The position numbers were made by a program, and so were the translations under genes. A stretch of 6,866 nt of DNA from Nitrospirota bacterium (lineage in GTDB: Bacteria > Nitrospirota > Thermodesulfovibrionia > Thermodesulfovibrionales > JdFR-88), in the NCBI GenBank assembly GCA_021790695.1, contig JAJYGJ010000063.1, positions 1 to 6,866 on the forward strand, given 5' to 3'. Below the pieces are notes generated by a model that had not been told where the DNA came from, did not search any database, and worked only from the letters and a program-made list of their open reading frames with translations. Below, in pieces: positions 5,076-6,866 of this stretch; position 1 is the first letter of the stretch; every line of letters starts with the position of its first letter.

Positions 5076-6578
5076 ATGATCAATCAATTCTTTCAAGATG
5101 CTGACTTCCTTCAAACCCTGTTTGACGCCGTCCCTTCTTTTCTTTTTATTGTGGATACGGATTTCCAGATACACCATTTGAACTCCGCCGCGATATCTTT
5201 GCTGGATACGGGGAGAGAGAATATTTTATTTAGGAGGGCGGGCGAAGTCCTGCACTGCGTTCACTCTTCCGAAGCGCCCGGGGGATGCGGCCGCGCCCCG
5301 GCGTGCAGGGATTGCATTGTCAGGAATTCCGCCGGGAGGGCTTTTAAGGGGGAACATGTTACCCGTGAAACGACGAAAATGGAACTGCTCTCGGGCACCC
5401 GGATCGAGGAGGCATATCTTTCGGTAACTGCAAGCCCCTTTCATTATTCAGGTGAGAACCTGGCCCTGCTGATCCTGGAGGATGTCACCGCGCAAAAGCT
5501 GGCGGAAGAGGCCCTGCGGCAGAGCGAACAGTGGCTTGCAATAACGCTAAGGAGCATCGGGGACGCGGTCGTCGCCACCGACAATCAGGGCCGGATAAAG
5601 TTCATGAACCCGGTGGCCGAGGGCCTGATGGGCCGGAGACTGGAAGAGGTCCGGAATAAAGAACTGACCGAAGTGTTCAACATAATAAACAAGGACACCC
5701 GAAAGCCGGTTGAAAATCCAGTGAAAAGAGTGCTGCTTGAGGGCATAACCTGCGGCCTGGCCAACCATACGGTATTGATGGCGAAGGACGGGACGGAAAT
5801 CCCCATAGACGACAGCGCCGCGCCGATCAAAAACGACAAGGGAGACATCCTTGGGGCGATCCTGGTGTTCCGGGACGTGACGGAGCGCGAGAAATCCGAA
5901 GCGCAATTGCGCGAAAGCGAGGCGAACCTTCGGAAGGCCCTGCAGTGGAAAGAGACGCTTTTAAAAGAGCTTTACCACAGGACGAAGAACAATATGCATA
6001 TCATATCCAGCCTCCTTGCCCTCCAGATGCGGACAGTGAAGGACGACCAGAAAGCCGCGTGTCCCTTTCAGGTGATGCAAGGCAGGATCATGGCGATGGC
6101 CCTTGTGCACGAAAAGCTCTATCAGTCCCGGGACTTATACAATCTGGATATCAGGGATTATATAGAGGACCTTGCTAAATCCATTCATTCCAGTTTCAGG
6201 AGCGATGAAAAAAATATAAGTCTGAGACTGGACGTCGAAAGCATGTCTTTTCCTATCGATCAGGCGATCCCCTGCGGCCTTATCATAAACGAGCTTATGT
6301 CCAATTCCATGAAATACGCATTCACCGGCAGGAAGAGCGGACAAATCGGGATAGCGCTCCACGCCCCGGAGGCTGACAGGATAGAGATGGTCTTCTCCGA
6401 TGACGGTAAAGGTCTGCCCGATGGCCTGGATGTAAAGGAGGCAACATCACTTGGATTGAAAATCGTCCACAATCTGGTCCAAAGGCAGCTTGACGGAGAA
6501 ATAGAGTGCGAAGGCGGCCGGGAAACGAGATATCGCATCCGGTTCGGCAGGGACGCCAATGCGGAGGGCGGGGCGTGA
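5076..6578 (+). CDS. soluble PAS-PAS sensor histidine kinase (HisKA_2 family)
   Basis: A 500-residue cytoplasmic sensor kinase with no signal peptide or TM helix. PAS domain 1 (about 8-140) contains a cysteine cluster C61-x9-C71-x5-C77-x2-C80. PAS domain 2 (about 150-272) ends in the usual DVTERE. A short coiled linker (273-297) leads to the HisKA_2 dimerisation and phosphoacceptor helix with ELYHRTKNN, His301 being the likely phosphorylation site. The HATPase domain has the N-box IINELMSNSMKYAF (403-416, Asn405 and Asn410), the G1 box DDGKG (442-446) and the G2 box SLGLKIV (458-464), so it should be catalytically competent. The ATG at 5076 is the only start that preserves PAS 1; there is no convincing Shine-Dalgarno and the -10 box is 5 nt away. 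No response regulator is adjacent, so its output partner is unknown. It is divergent from the lipid transport operon and converges tightly (11 nt) on the trehalose phosphatase gene. The signal is unknown; the cysteines suggest a metal, Fe-S or redox input by inference only. Confidence 0.92.
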   Translation: MINQFFQDADFLQTLFDAVPSFLFIVDTDFQIHHLNSAAISLLDTGRENILFRRAGEVLHCVHSSEAPGGCGRAPACRDCIVRNSAGRAFKGEHVTRETTKMELLSGTRIEEAYLSVTASPFHYSGENLALLILEDVTAQKLAEEALRQSEQWLAITLRSIGDAVVATDNQGRIKFMNPVAEGLMGRRLEEVRNKELTEVFNIINKDTRKPVENPVKRVLLEGITCGLANHTVLMAKDGTEIPIDDSAAPIKNDKGDILGAILVFRDVTEREKSEAQLRESEANLRKALQWKETLLKELYHRTKNNMHIISSLLALQMRTVKDDQKAACPFQVMQGRIMAMALVHEKLYQSRDLYNLDIRDYIEDLAKSIHSSFRSDEKNISLRLDVESMSFPIDQAIPCGLIINELMSNSMKYAFTGRKSGQIGIALHAPEADRIEMVFSDDGKGLPDGLDVKEATSLGLKIVHNLVQRQLDGEIECEGGRETRYRIRFGRDANAEGGA

Positions 6579-6589
6579 CGGATTCCGGA

Positions 6590-6866
6590 CTACATGACGG
6601 CTTCGAGCAGCCTCAAGGTCTCCCGATAATTTTTCAGATAGAAACCGGCAAGGGTCTTTTTCCTTTTTGACCTGCCTATCCTGACGGTTATCCCTCTTTT
6701 TTCGAGCGCCCTGAAGGCCGCCTCATCGGTCACGTCGTCGCCGACCATTATGGGCAGGTATCCTCCCGGGACGTCCTTCAACCGGTTCAGTATCAAGAGG
6801 GCGGCGCCTCCCTTGTCCCAGGCTATATCGGGCACCGCCTCGAGGACCTTTTTCCCCCTGAGCACG
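6590..6866 (-). CDS. otsB: trehalose-6-phosphate phosphatase, C-terminal part (5' end outside window)
   Basis: C-terminal part of an OtsB-type HAD-superfamily phosphatase, which removes phosphate from trehalose 6-phosphate in the second step of trehalose synthesis. About 92 codons remain of roughly 230-270. Visible family features are GKKVLEAVP then DIAWDKGGAA (the WdKG element of the cap and core junction), followed by MVGDDVTDEAAF, HAD motif IV, whose aspartates help bind Mg2+. The end, AGFYLKNYRETLRLLEAV, matches the usual C-terminal helix after a strand with ITVRIG. The nucleophile motif (DxDGT) lies upstream, outside the window. The GTG at 6863-6865 is an internal valine codon, not a start. 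No OtsA (trehalose-phosphate synthase) is visible; it may lie beyond the window edge. Confidence 0.88.
   Translation of the reverse strand, partial: VLRGKKVLEAVPDIAWDKGGAALLILNRLKDVPGGYLPIMVGDDVTDEAAFRALEKRGITVRIGRSKRKKTLAGFYLKNYRETLRLLEAVM

Noticed and set aside
5547..5906. 119-codon minus-strand frame opposite PAS domain 2 of the kinase
   Set aside because: Antisense shadow; the plus-strand frame has intact PAS, HisKA_2 and HATPase motifs.
6579..6589. Terminator between the kinase and the trehalose phosphatase gene
   Set aside because: The 11-nt gap is too short for a hairpin and holds no T-run; any terminator would have to lie inside one of the genes, and none was seen.

Overview
The window looks like chromosomal DNA from a Gram-negative, two-membrane bacterium. 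It encodes an RND metal-efflux pump, a complete MCE/Mla-type lipid transport operon with an outer-membrane-type lipoprotein, and cytoplasmic signalling by a PAS histidine kinase. Coding DNA is moderately GC-rich, and the intergenic promoter region is clearly more AT-rich. The STAS-MlaE fusion, the cysteine-rich PAS domain and the general style of the proteins recall environmental Desulfobacterota or Nitrospirota. That placement is an impression, not a demonstrated assignment.

Layout: (1) 1-1067, plus strand, the 3' third of a CusA/CzcA-type heavy-metal RND pump whose start lies outside the window. (2) 4783 down to 1104, minus strand, a tightly packed four-gene operon in the order STAS-MlaE permease, MlaF-type ATPase, MlaD/MCE protein, PqiC-like auxiliary lipoprotein. 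Its junctions are 6 nt, 1 nt and a 4-nt ATGA overlap. (3) 4784-5075, an AT-rich divergent promoter region. (4) 5076-6578, plus strand, a soluble PAS-PAS-HisKA_2-HATPase sensor kinase with no response regulator beside it. (5) 6590-6866, minus strand, the C-terminal part of a trehalose-6-phosphate phosphatase that runs off the window.

The four operon genes should form one machine. The permease sits in the inner membrane, the ATPase drives it from the cytoplasm, the MCE protein carries lipid into the periplasm, and the lipoprotein probably links to the outer membrane. However, the ATPase gene has a one-base frameshift exactly at its Walker B motif. Either the copy is broken or the sequence has a single-base error. 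No MlaC-type periplasmic carrier gene is present here.

I see no clearly new multi-gene system. The points most worth a second look are the Walker B frameshift and its possible polar effect on the coupled genes downstream, the glutamine where ABC ATPases have the switch histidine, a 27-bp tandem repeat extending the lipoprotein signal peptide, the cysteine cluster in the first PAS domain, and a consensus -10 box so close to the kinase ATG that the mRNA may be leaderless. No RNA genes, CRISPR arrays, insertion sequences or convincing intrinsic terminators were found.
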